From CAYUYM01 sp964449305 (GTDB lineage Bacteria; Bacteroidota; Ignavibacteria; SZUA-365; CAYQST01): a stretch of 29,624 nucleotides of DNA. A program made the translations under genes and the position numbers. Position 1 is the first letter of the stretch. The number at the start of each line of letters is the position of its first letter. Shown one piece after another: positions 1 through 7,532 of the stretch. The notes beneath the pieces were generated by a model. The model searched no databases. It saw only the letters and a program-made list of their open reading frames with translations, and had not been told where the DNA came from. The stretch is from positions 1-29,624 of the forward strand of contig CAYUYM010000018.1 in the NCBI GenBank assembly GCA_964449305.1. The letters are read 5' to 3'.

Positions 1-1
1 A

Positions 2-508
2 TACAGTGCGGACTGGCACAACCCCCTGGTGCCCTCGACGGCGGGGATGTCGCTCGAGCGCATCACCCCGACGCTGGATCCGCAGCAGGCGGGTCACTGG
101 AGCACCTCAGCCGACGCCAGCGGAGGGACACCCGGACTGCGGAACTCCCTCTTCACCGACACGCCGGCGCCCGTCGGTGACGCCCGTGCGCATCTGACAC
201 TCGCCCCCAACCCTTTCTCCCCGGACGGCGACGGCTTCGAAGATCATTGTGCCATCGGGATCGAGCTCCCCGGTGTGATCTCGCAGCAGCGGGTGCGCGT
301 GTTCGACAGCGAGGGGCGTCAGGTCCGCACGCTGGTGTCGAGCGCCCCCATGGGGCGGGCGGGCATGGTGCTGTGGGACGGCCGTGACGACAGCGGCCGC
401 CGCGTGCGCATGGGCATGTACGTGATCCTCCTTGAGGCCACCGACGACGCAGGCCGCAGCATGGCCCTCAAGGCCGTGGCCGTGGTTGCGACGAGGCTGG
501 GAAGGTGA
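2..508 (+). CDS. Secreted protein, C-terminal fragment with FlgD-like Ig domain
   Basis: The frame is open from the window edge to TGA at 506-508, so only the last 168 residues are present. The first part (ending in SADASGGTPGLRNS) resembles the end of a lamin-tail-type beta domain. After a PAPV linker, the motif LAPNPFSPDGDGFED opens a FlgD-like Ig domain, followed by the typical strands VRVFDSEGRQVRTL, LWDGRDDSGRRV and GMYVILLEA. In Bacteroidota/Chlorobiota such domains sit at the C-terminus of large secreted or surface proteins, often type IX secretion substrates. The catalytic or binding part lies upstream of the window, so the function is unknown. The gene is convergent with the GH3 gene. 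The FlgD-like domain is secure; the lamin-tail reading is tentative. Confidence 0.8.
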   Translation, partial: YSADWHNPLVPSTAGMSLERITPTLDPQQAGHWSTSADASGGTPGLRNSLFTDTPAPVGDARAHLTLAPNPFSPDGDGFEDHCAIGIELPGVISQQRVRVFDSEGRQVRTLVSSAPMGRAGMVLWDGRDDSGRRVRMGMYVILLEATDDAGRSMALKAVAVVATRLGR

Positions 509-583
509 CAAAGGAAAGGGGGCCGGGCAGAGGATGGAACCGGGAAATGCTGGACTGTCGCCGGTGAGCACCAGCACACATGG

Positions 584-614
584 ACTGGTTCTTGGTGGCT
601 TGGTGTTGGCAGCG
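584..614. repeat. Dispersed short repeat, copy A
   Basis: 29 of these 31 bases match the sequence at 16142-16175 when three gap positions are allowed; the core is GTGTTGRCAGCG. It lies in the 153-bp gap between two convergent genes, the FlgD-Ig fragment and the GH3 gene. Nothing else was recognised in 509-661. Confidence 0.55.
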
Positions 615-661
615 ACATCCTTCCGCGGATGGCCGCCGCCGTTCCTCACCGACACCGCTCT

Positions 662-3247
662 TCATTGCACAGGGACGGTTCCATGCAGTGGAAGCGTGGC
701 GGAGGATGAACCGGCGTTGAACACATAATCCCCGGGTTCGACCACGTAGTCCCCGGTTGTCGCGTCCCAGCTTCGCAGGCACTGCACCGGGACGGCGATG
801 GGGACGTCGCGGCGTTCCCCGGCGCGGAGGTGCACGCGGGCGAAGCCGACGAGCCAGCGATGCGGACGGGGACGGATTGATGTGGTGCGCGAGGCGTAGA
901 TCTGCACCACTTCGTCTCCATCTCGCGGGCCGTCGTTCCGGATGGTGACGACGCACTCCACCGTGTCCTTCGATGAAAGCGCATGCTGTGGCAGCGTGAG
1001 GCGCTCGTGTGTGAAATGGGTGTAGCTCAACCCGTGGCCAAACGGGAACAGCGGCGTACCGTTGAAGTACCGATAGGTGCGTCCGCGCATGGAGTAGTCA
1101 TCGAACGGCGGCAGGTCGTCGACGCTGTTGTAAAACGTCACCGGAAGCCGGCCGGCCGGGTTGACATCGCCGAGCAGGACATCAGCAACAGCGGCGCCCC
1201 CCTGCTGGCCGGGGTACCAGGCCATGAGCACCGATGGCACCCGGGTGCATTCGTGACCGACCGCAAGCGCCGATCCACCCGTGAGCACAAGGGCGGTGGG
1301 TTTCCCGATCCGCGCCACCGCATCGATCAGCAGTCGTTCGGAACGCGGCAGCGTGAGGTCCGACCGGTCGCCGCCGCCAAAGCCGTCGACCCTGATCTGC
1401 AGTTCCTCCCCCTCGAGCTTCGGAGAGATGCCGGCGACGAGCACCACCGCATCGCACGCCGCCGCGGTGCGGACCGCCTCGTCGATGCCGGCGAGGATGC
1501 GGGCGCTGTCCTGCATGCGCATCCACTTCATGGTGAGCCAGGCCGTCTCCTGCTCGTCGGCATACTCGATGCGCAGGGGGCAGGGTTGCCCGGCCTGCAT
1601 TGTCAGCTCGCACGTGAGGAGGTGATTGCGCTGATACGGCTCCCAGTTGTCGATTGCGAGAGTGTTGTCCAGCCACAGGCGGCCGCGTTCCTCGGTGATG
1701 AGGGCGAGCATCCAGCGGCCGCTTTCCGGTGCGGTGATGCTGCCGGTCCAGCACACGGCGAAGCTGTCGGCCGGGAGCCCTTCCGCCGGGGCTCCATCAC
1801 CGAAGAACTGCGTGGCGCTGCTGTCGATGCGTGTGACGACGGGTGCACCCGTGCAGGAGAGACCGGCGTGGTACTCCACGCGCAGGCCGGGGCGACCATC
1901 GGGTGTGCGCAGCGCCGATGCGGGAACCAGATGCATCTCGGCTGTGGCTTCCGGGGGTGGGACGCCCTGCACATGCAGCACGCGATCCGCACCCAGCGCA
2001 TCGCGCATCCCCTGGAGGATGGTGACGGGATGCGACGGCGTGCCGTTGTAGTTGCCCAGGAGCACGTCGATGTTGTCGGCGTAGGGACCGATCACCGCGA
2101 TGCGCTTCAGCGAACGGGACAGAGGCAGCACGTGGTTGCGGTTTTGCAGCAGGACGATGGACTGCTGCGCCGCGCGGCGGGCGAGTGAATCGTGGGCCGG
2201 GGAGTCGTTTTCGCTGAACGGGATGGACGTGTACGGCACACGCTCCGGGGGATCGAACATGCCGAGCTGCATGCGTGCGGTGAACAGACGCGTGACGGAG
2301 CGGTCGATGTCGGCGATGCTGAGCAGGCCCAGTTCCAGTGCGTGTTCGAGGGATTCGTACTCACCGCCGCAGGTGAGGTCGCAGCCGGCCTTCACCGCAA
2401 GCGCGGATGCCTGCTCCGCCGTGGCCACAACGAGGTGGCCGGTGTACATGTCCCACACGGCGCCGCAGTCGGAGACGACGTAGCCATCGAAGCCCCAGCG
2501 ACCGCGCAGGATGCCGCCGAGGAGGTCGTTGCTCGCGCAGCATGGAGTGCCATGGAGGCGGTTGTACGCGCCCATGATGGAGCCCGCCCCGGCCTCACGG
2601 ATGCAGGCCTCGAAGGCCGGCAGGTAGGTCTCGTACAGATCGATGTCCGATGGGCGTGCATCAAAGGAATGCCGCGTGGGTTCCGGGCCGGAATGCACGG
2701 CGAAATGTTTCGGTGTGGCGATGGTCTTCCGGTACCGCGGATCGTCGCCCTGCATGCCGCGAACAAAGGCGCTGGCGAGGCGACCGGTGAGGAACGGATC
2801 CTCGCCATATGTTTCCTGCCCGCGTCCCCAGCGCGGATCGCGGAAGATGTTGATGTTGGGGGACCAGAAGGTGAGTCCCTGGTACATGCCCCGCCGGCCG
2901 TTGCGCGCGTCCTCATGGTGCTTTGCGCGCGCCTCGGTGCTGATCACCTCCGCGATGGAATGCAGGAGCCCGGCGTCCCACATGGCGGCCAGGCCGATGG
3001 CCTGCGGAAAGACGGTGGCGACACCGTTGCGGGCCACGCCGTGCAGCGCCTCGTTCCACCAGTTGTACGCGGGGATGCCCAGCCGCCCGATCGCGGGAGC
3101 GTGATGCTGCATCTGCAGGATCTTCTCGTGCGTCGTAAGGCGCGAAACGATGTCCGCCACGCGGGCGGCGGTGCTGTCCACGGGCTGCTGTCCACAAGCG
3201 GCGGCGGTGGTGAGAAGGATGATGAGGGTTGCCGGAAGTGTTCGCAT
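662..3247 (-). CDS. Glycoside hydrolase family 3 beta-glycosidase with PA14 insert
   Basis: An 861-residue exported enzyme expected to remove beta-linked glucose or xylose from the non-reducing end of oligosaccharides. ATG at 3245-3247 begins a signal peptide ending TTAAAC; Cys18 could be a lipid anchor, though the lipobox is weak. The GH3 N-terminal barrel spans about 30-330. It has the substrate-binding KHF (180-182) and the nucleophile Asp260 in YVVSDCGAV, a form common in xylosidase-like GH3 enzymes. The GH3 C-terminal domain begins near 365 and is interrupted by a PA14 domain (about 450-575), a known GH3 arrangement. It resumes with LEGEE (611-615), where the acid/base residue is expected. 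A fibronectin III-like domain (about 750-850) ends the protein. The frame stays open further upstream only through the tandem repeats, so the later start is preferred. Exact substrate cannot be read from sequence. Confidence 0.93.
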   Translation of the reverse strand: MRTLPATLIILLTTAAACGQQPVDSTAARVADIVSRLTTHEKILQMQHHAPAIGRLGIPAYNWWNEALHGVARNGVATVFPQAIGLAAMWDAGLLHSIAEVISTEARAKHHEDARNGRRGMYQGLTFWSPNINIFRDPRWGRGQETYGEDPFLTGRLASAFVRGMQGDDPRYRKTIATPKHFAVHSGPEPTRHSFDARPSDIDLYETYLPAFEACIREAGAGSIMGAYNRLHGTPCCASNDLLGGILRGRWGFDGYVVSDCGAVWDMYTGHLVVATAEQASALAVKAGCDLTCGGEYESLEHALELGLLSIADIDRSVTRLFTARMQLGMFDPPERVPYTSIPFSENDSPAHDSLARRAAQQSIVLLQNRNHVLPLSRSLKRIAVIGPYADNIDVLLGNYNGTPSHPVTILQGMRDALGADRVLHVQGVPPPEATAEMHLVPASALRTPDGRPGLRVEYHAGLSCTGAPVVTRIDSSATQFFGDGAPAEGLPADSFAVCWTGSITAPESGRWMLALITEERGRLWLDNTLAIDNWEPYQRNHLLTCELTMQAGQPCPLRIEYADEQETAWLTMKWMRMQDSARILAGIDEAVRTAAACDAVVLVAGISPKLEGEELQIRVDGFGGGDRSDLTLPRSERLLIDAVARIGKPTALVLTGGSALAVGHECTRVPSVLMAWYPGQQGGAAVADVLLGDVNPAGRLPVTFYNSVDDLPPFDDYSMRGRTYRYFNGTPLFPFGHGLSYTHFTHERLTLPQHALSSKDTVECVVTIRNDGPRDGDEVVQIYASRTTSIRPRPHRWLVGFARVHLRAGERRDVPIAVPVQCLRSWDATTGDYVVEPGDYVFNAGSSSATLPLHGTVPVQ

Positions 3248-3269
3248 GGGGATCTGGGGTGGTGAGGGA

Positions 3270-3486
3270 AGGCGCTGGGTGCGGCGCTCTCTGTGTGGCA
3301 GGGCGCCGGGTGCGGCGCTCTCTGTGTGGCANNNNNNNNNNNNNNNNNNNNNNNNNNNNNNNNNNNNNNNNNNNNNNNNNNNNNNNNNNNNNNNNNNNNN
3401 NNNNNNNNNNNNNNNNNNNNNNNNNNNNNNNGGGTGCGGCGCTCTCTGTGTGGCAGGGCGCCGGGTGCGGCGCTCTCTGTGTGGCA
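3270..3486. repeat. 31-bp tandem repeat array broken by assembly gap
   Basis: Four visible units: 3270-3300, 3301-3331, 3432-3455 (cut by the gap) and 3456-3486. Each has a 24-bp constant part (starting GGGTGCGGCGCTC, ending TGTGTGGCA) and a 7-bp connector, AGGCGCT in the first and GGGCGCC in the others. No unique spacers occur. The GGGCGCC units can form a 6-bp stem, GCGCCG-GGTG-CGGCGC. The array begins 23 bp upstream of the GH3 start codon, so it occupies that gene's expected promoter region. The true copy number is hidden by the gap. Confidence 0.9.
3332..3431. other. Scaffold gap (100 N)
   Basis: Exactly 100 N bases, a common placeholder for a gap of unknown size. It is flanked on both sides by the same 31-bp tandem repeat, so the assembly probably broke inside the array and the real length is unknown. 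Confidence 0.97.
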
Positions 3487-3487
3487 A

Positions 3488-3516
3488 GTTAGGGCGACGC
3501 AATGCGTCGCCCTAAC
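3488..3516. repeat. Perfect 29-nt palindrome, REP-like hairpin
   Basis: Arms GTTAGGGCGACGCA (3488-3501) and its exact reverse complement (3503-3516) surround a single central A. It starts 2 bp after the last 31-bp repeat and lies 84 bp beyond the 3' end of the RAYT transposase gene. This is where REP hairpins, the substrates of such enzymes, are often found. It could also act as a transcription terminator for the transposase, although no T-tract follows. No second copy was seen in the window. Confidence 0.75.
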
Positions 3517-3600
3517 GAACAACGAACGAAAACGAAAAATCGCCCGAGGGAAAAGCGAAAACTTCCACTCCCGCGCCCCGCCATGCGCCCCTCCACGTGC

Positions 3601-4161
3601 TCACCCGTCCCAGCCTTCCGCCGCAGCCCTCCTGGTGTTCCCGGATGTCCACGTCACGCTTCTTCTGCTACGCCTGCTCCAGTTGGCGGGGTTGAGGCGG
3701 ATGTACAGTCGCATGGCGTGCAAGTGCGATGGGGATCGCACCAGGCGATCCCAGTAATTCCTCTGCCAGATCTGCGGCCGTGTGGCACTGCGCAGACGGT
3801 TGATCCGCCGTGAGGCGGCGGACTTGAGTGACCCGATGATCGCACCAAGCGATCCGGGTGACGGCCCCCGCGGCGGATACCCCACCGGTCGACTCCGTTC
3901 ATGCTTCCGGGTGATCCTGATGATGCCATGAACATGATCCGGCATCACCACGAATTCGTCGATACAGACATGAGGGAAATGCTCGGGAATCGCCCGCCAG
4001 CATGCATCGACAATCCTGCCGTATTCGTTGAGCTGCATCTGACCCTCGACAACCTCGCCAAAGTGATGCCGACGGCGATGTGTGACCAGCGTGACGATGT
4101 ATGTGCCTGCCTGCGAGTAATCGTATCCTCTGAGACGGTACGATCGCCTGTGAAACATCAT
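3601..4161 (-). CDS. REP-associated tyrosine transposase (RAYT, Y1 family)
   Basis: A 186-residue IS200/IS605-like single-strand DNA transposase of the RAYT type. The start MMFHRRSYRLRGYDYSQAG, the middle VVMPDHVHGIIRI with the metal-binding HxH (His76, His78), and the C-terminal LYIRLNPANW with the catalytic Tyr153 are all diagnostic and intact. A TTG start at 4188 is possible, but ATG at 4161 gives the usual family N-terminus. RAYTs are usually single-copy domesticated enzymes that act on REP hairpins; the palindrome at 3488-3516 just downstream is the natural candidate. The C-terminal tail after about 165 is Arg/Ser-rich. No terminal inverted repeats or target duplication of an ordinary insertion sequence were seen. 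The 262 bp upstream hold no recognised feature apart from a 10-bp palindrome at 4234-4243. Confidence 0.92.
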   Translation of the reverse strand: MMFHRRSYRLRGYDYSQAGTYIVTLVTHRRRHHFGEVVEGQMQLNEYGRIVDACWRAIPEHFPHVCIDEFVVMPDHVHGIIRITRKHERSRPVGYPPRGPSPGSLGAIIGSLKSAASRRINRLRSATRPQIWQRNYWDRLVRSPSHLHAMRLYIRLNPANWSRRSRRSVTWTSGNTRRAAAEGWDG

Positions 4162-4423
4162 GATTCCAATGCGTTCTATGACCCACAAAGATAATGGAAT
4201 TTCCTGGGAGGATGCACATCAGCGGAATGTGTCGTGGCGCCACCAGGGGAGGCCGACGGTGGGTGGTGCTCGTGGACGCTTCTGTGCACCGGGCGCGTGT
4301 TCTGAATTTCGTGCATGTTGGGCATGCAACACATCGCCCGATTCTGCAACTTGTACTTCTGGCCGGAACATCCTCTTCAGGGCTGTCCACGATCCTCCAG
4401 TTCATGCCACATCCACCCGTCTG

Positions 4424-4951
4424 ATGAGCATCATCATGCATGTCCGCCACCTCCTCATCCTTCTCATCGCCACTGGCTCCGCATGGGCACAACCGACCAC
4501 CTTCCAGGACGACCTTCTCGACTCGCTGATCGGGACATGGGTGCTTCATGGAACCATCGAGGGCCGGGAGACCACGCACGATGTATCGGTGGACTGGGTG
4601 CTCGGACACCAGTACATTCGCATCTCGGAAACCTCGCGTGAGCGCATGCCCGACGGGACGCCCGAATACGAGGCCATTGTGTTCATCGGCTGGGATGCCC
4701 GCGGAAAGCGCCATGCCTGCCAGTGGCTCGACAACACCGGAGGCGGCGGGCTCGATGCGACCGCCATCGGCCATGGTGTGCGATCGGGCAATTCCATCCC
4801 ATTCCGCTTCGAGACACCCGGAGGCGCGTTTCACAACACCTTCTCCTTCGATCCCGGGTCCGGGTCGTGGCAGTGGCTCATGCAGAGCGAGGACAAGGGC
4901 GCCCTCGTGGAGTTCGCCCGCGTGCGTCTCGATCGCACTCACCAACGTTGA
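4424..4951 (+). CDS. Secreted DUF1579-like protein
   Basis: A protein of about 175 residues with a clear signal peptide ending GSAWA|Q. Translation may start at ATG 4424 or at ATG 4436, which gives a more compact signal peptide (MHVRHLLILL); neither has a convincing Shine-Dalgarno. The mature part begins LLDSLIGTWVLHGTIEG. It continues with WVLGHQYIRI, EAIVFIGWDARGKRHACQWLD and a final strand pattern like that of DUF1579 proteins, small beta-barrel domains of unknown function. It precedes the eutBC fusion by 90 bp on the same strand, but an inverted repeat and a promoter-like element lie between, so cotranscription is uncertain. No enzymatic role can be assigned. The family match is from pattern only. 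Confidence 0.72.
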   Translation: MSIIMHVRHLLILLIATGSAWAQPTTFQDDLLDSLIGTWVLHGTIEGRETTHDVSVDWVLGHQYIRISETSRERMPDGTPEYEAIVFIGWDARGKRHACQWLDNTGGGGLDATAIGHGVRSGNSIPFRFETPGGAFHNTFSFDPGSGSWQWLMQSEDKGALVEFARVRLDRTHQR

Positions 4952-4995
4952 CTTGCGTCTCCTCATGAAGCGCACGAGTCCATTGCGCCTGGCTG

Positions 4996-5015
4996 GCAAG
5001 TGCACACGGACTTGC
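4996..5015. promoter_or_regulatory. Inverted repeat upstream of eutBC, possible operator
   Basis: GCAAGT (4996-5001) and ACTTGC (5010-5015) form a perfect 6-bp inverted repeat with an 8-bp spacer. It ends one base before the promoter-like TAGATTCC. A factor bound here would cover the promoter spacer. It could also be chance, given the short arms. Confidence 0.4.
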
Positions 5016-5016
5016 G

Positions 5017-5024
5017 TAGATTCC
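5017..5024 (+). promoter_or_regulatory. Candidate -7 element for eutBC
   Basis: TAGATTCC matches the TAnnTT pattern repeated ahead of other genes in this window and lies 17 bp before the eutBC ATG. No -33 element is evident. Confidence 0.4.
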
Positions 5025-5041
5025 GCGCACGAGGTACACGC

Positions 5042-7414
5042 ATGAACGATCCACAGCACCCCGGCACAGCGGGCAACAACCGACAGGCAGCGGTTCAACA
5101 CACAGGCATCTCCCGCCGCTCCTTCGTGGCAGGGATGGCCGCAGGCGCTCTTCTCCTTCCCCACGCTCTGGAGGCTGCAATGAAGGAACGACCATCCGGC
5201 GTCACCCTCACCGAACCCGGGATGGGCGAGGACATCTTCGGCTTCATCACGCGCATGAAGGGCCGTTTCGATGGCGATCTCTACCGCGCCATCCTCGGCG
5301 CCGCCAACGAGTTCAAGGAGGGCGACGCCATCGTCGGTGTCGCCGCCGCCGATGCCGCCACCCGCCGACGTGCGCGCATGCTCATCTCCGCGACACGCGC
5401 GGGCGACATCAACGCCCACCCCGTCTTCGCCGATCCCCTCCACGACGCCATCACCGCCGTCGTCGACGCCGGATCCCGCGCCCATGTGGACCCCCTCACC
5501 ATCGGTGAACTGCGCGTGCGCCTCGTCTCCGCCCCGGGACGCGAGCTCGCCCCCTTTCTCAACGGCATCACAAGCGATGTGGCGGCCTGCCTCGTCAAGG
5601 TGCTGACCAACACCGAGCTCGCCACCATCGGCAGCCGCATCTTCACCATCCTGCCGGGAAGCAGCATCGGTGAGCGCGGCTACCTGGGCGCACGCATCCA
5701 GCCCAACTCCCCGACCGACAGCATCGACGACATCTTCTGGCAGGTCATGTCGGCCTTCTCCTATGCGGTGGGCGATGTGGTGATCGGCACCAACCCCGTG
5801 AGCAGCGAGCCGGAATCGGTGGCCGCCATCGAGCGCTGCCTCCTCGACATCCGCCGGAGCTTCGGCATCGAGGACACCCTTCCACACAGCGTGCTCGCAC
5901 ACATCGACATCCAGGCCGCCGTGGAGCGCGCGGATCCGGGAAGCACGGGCATCTGGTTTCAAAGCCTCGCCGGAAACACCGATGTGAACCGCATCTTTGA
6001 TCTCACCCTGGACAGGATGCTCGACCACGCCGCCCATCGCACCGGGAAGTACGGCCTGTACTTCGAGACCGGACAGGGGGCGGACTTCACCAACGGCTTC
6101 AGTCATGGCGCCGACATGCTCATCCACGAGTCCCGGAAGTACGGCTTCGCACGCCTGCTCAAACAGCGCATCGGTGAAGCACAGCAGCGTGCTGGACGCG
6201 CCCCTGCTCCGTGGGTCCATGTGAATGATGTGGCGGGCTTCATCGGTCCGGAGGTGTTCCGCACACGCGAGCAACTCGTGCGCTGCTGCATGGAGGACGT
6301 GGTGATGGCGAAGCTCCAGGGCATCACCATCGGTCTCGACGTGTGCACCACGCTCCACATGGACGTGACTCTCGACGACCTCGACTGGTGCCTCGACCGC
6401 ATCATGCCCTGCAACCCCGCCTACCTCATGGCGCTTCCCACCAGGATGGACCCGATGCTCGGCTATCTCACCACATCCTTCCACGACCATGTGCGCCTTC
6501 GTCACAAATTCGGCACGCATGTCAACGATGCGATGTGGCGCTTCTTCCAGCGCCTCGCCGTGGTCGATGCCAAAGGCGATCCGGGACCGGCCTTCGGAAA
6601 GCCGCTTCAGGTGTGGCTCTCGTATCGCCGGGCCAAGGGCGATGCACGCGATGATGCATCCATCCTTGCTGAGGGCGCGAAACGCATGGAGGAGGTGCGC
6701 CGACGAGGCGTGCCACTTGCCGAGGGACACGGCCGGGAACCCTGGCACATGGAGCCCGCGCTCGAGCAGGAGATCCGCTCCGTGTATGCCGATGCAAAGA
6801 AGTGCATCCGCGCAACCATCCCGCGACGTTTCATCACCTCCATCCCCCTTGCGCTTCCTCTTGTGACAACATCCGCCGACCGCGACGACTACCTCCTTCA
6901 CCCGCAGACTGGCGAGCAACTCAATGCCGCATCGCGCGACGCTCTCCGCGCGCATCGACACCGCATGGCACCCGGGAGCACGGTCCAGATCGTGGTGTCC
7001 GACGGGCTGAACGCCAGGGCCATCACCGACCGCGGCAACCTCCATCCGTATCTCACCGCACTCCGCTCAGCGCTGGACACGGTGGGGATCATCGCATCAC
7101 CGGACATCCTCGTCGTCCGCAACGGACGCGTCCGCGCTGGCTACCGCATCGGCGAGATCCTGTTCGCCGACTCCGACGCACGCGATGCGCATCGCGGCGT
7201 CATTCACATCATCGGCGAGCGCCCGGGCAGCATGCATCACACGTTCAGCGCCTACATCACCGCCCCGTCCATCGCCACCTGGAGCGAGGCGGGAAGAACG
7301 GATCACAACATCACCCGCGTCGTGTCCGGCATCGCCGCCACCGCGCTCGCCCCGGCCGGGGCGGCCGCGTCCACCGTGAGAATCCTCCGCGAACTCCTCG
7401 CCGGCACCACCTGA
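5042..7414 (+). CDS. eutBC: Ethanolamine ammonia-lyase, fused EutB-EutC with Tat-type leader
   Basis: A 790-residue adenosylcobalamin enzyme predicted to split ethanolamine into acetaldehyde and ammonia. ATG 5042 follows GAGG. Residues 24-46 form a twin-arginine leader (SRRSFVAG, a hydrophobic stretch, ALEAA). The EutB barrel spans about 66-500. Residues matching the E. coli active site are kept: Arg218 and Gln220 (GARIQPN), Asn251 (GTNPV), Glu342 (YFETGQG) and Asp433 (GLDVC). The EutC part, about 608-788, includes VQIVVSDGLNARAI, VVRNGRVR, IGEILFAD and HIIGERPGSMHH. Enteric bacteria encode EutB and EutC as separate cytoplasmic subunits of about 453 and 295 residues. The first third of EutC, including its conserved GRAGxR segment, is not recognisable here. 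No eutA reactivase, shell proteins or transporter lie nearby. Export is predicted, not shown; the leader could be a remnant. Confidence 0.93.
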   Translation: MNDPQHPGTAGNNRQAAVQHTGISRRSFVAGMAAGALLLPHALEAAMKERPSGVTLTEPGMGEDIFGFITRMKGRFDGDLYRAILGAANEFKEGDAIVGVAAADAATRRRARMLISATRAGDINAHPVFADPLHDAITAVVDAGSRAHVDPLTIGELRVRLVSAPGRELAPFLNGITSDVAACLVKVLTNTELATIGSRIFTILPGSSIGERGYLGARIQPNSPTDSIDDIFWQVMSAFSYAVGDVVIGTNPVSSEPESVAAIERCLLDIRRSFGIEDTLPHSVLAHIDIQAAVERADPGSTGIWFQSLAGNTDVNRIFDLTLDRMLDHAAHRTGKYGLYFETGQGADFTNGFSHGADMLIHESRKYGFARLLKQRIGEAQQRAGRAPAPWVHVNDVAGFIGPEVFRTREQLVRCCMEDVVMAKLQGITIGLDVCTTLHMDVTLDDLDWCLDRIMPCNPAYLMALPTRMDPMLGYLTTSFHDHVRLRHKFGTHVNDAMWRFFQRLAVVDAKGDPGPAFGKPLQVWLSYRRAKGDARDDASILAEGAKRMEEVRRRGVPLAEGHGREPWHMEPALEQEIRSVYADAKKCIRATIPRRFITSIPLALPLVTTSADRDDYLLHPQTGEQLNAASRDALRAHRHRMAPGSTVQIVVSDGLNARAITDRGNLHPYLTALRSALDTVGIIASPDILVVRNGRVRAGYRIGEILFADSDARDAHRGVIHIIGERPGSMHHTFSAYITAPSIATWSEAGRTDHNITRVVSGIAATALAPAGAAASTVRILRELLAGTT

Positions 7415-7430
7415 GCCGGGAAACCCGGCT
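7414..7430. terminator. Hairpin between convergent genes, likely terminator
   Basis: AGCCGGG-AAA-CCCGGCT is a perfect 7-bp, GC-rich stem with a 3-nt loop that begins on the last base of the eutBC stop codon. It lacks a T-tract on either strand, so it may slow or end transcription from both sides only weakly. The rest of 7431-7532 shows no other clear element. Confidence 0.6.
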
Positions 7431-7532
7431 GCGTGCCCCCCGGTGCTGCAGCGCGGTTCCACGGGGCACGTCATCGTGACATCGGCGCAGGAAGAAGCTC
7501 GTCAACAGGTGTGCACGTGCTTCACGGCAGCA

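Noticed and set aside
3270..3486. CRISPR array
   Set aside because: The units are directly joined by a nearly constant 7-bp connector; there are no unique spacers and no cas genes.
3601..4161. Ordinary IS200/IS605 insertion sequence
   Set aside because: The protein has RAYT-type signatures and no tnpB, and the palindrome is REP-like; no element ends could be defined.
4234..4243. GTGGCGCCAC palindrome as a second REP copy upstream of the RAYT
   Set aside because: It is short and unrelated in sequence to the 29-nt palindrome; a 10-bp palindrome is unremarkable in GC-rich DNA.
4952..5041. Cobalamin riboswitch upstream of eutBC
   Set aside because: The space is only 90 bp and no B12-box-like sequence or multi-stem arrangement was seen.
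3899..7045. Long minus-strand open frame opposite eutBC
   Set aside because: It crosses the RAYT gene and the DUF1579-like gene and runs antisense to EutBC with no recognisable domain. It is a shadow of biased codon use.
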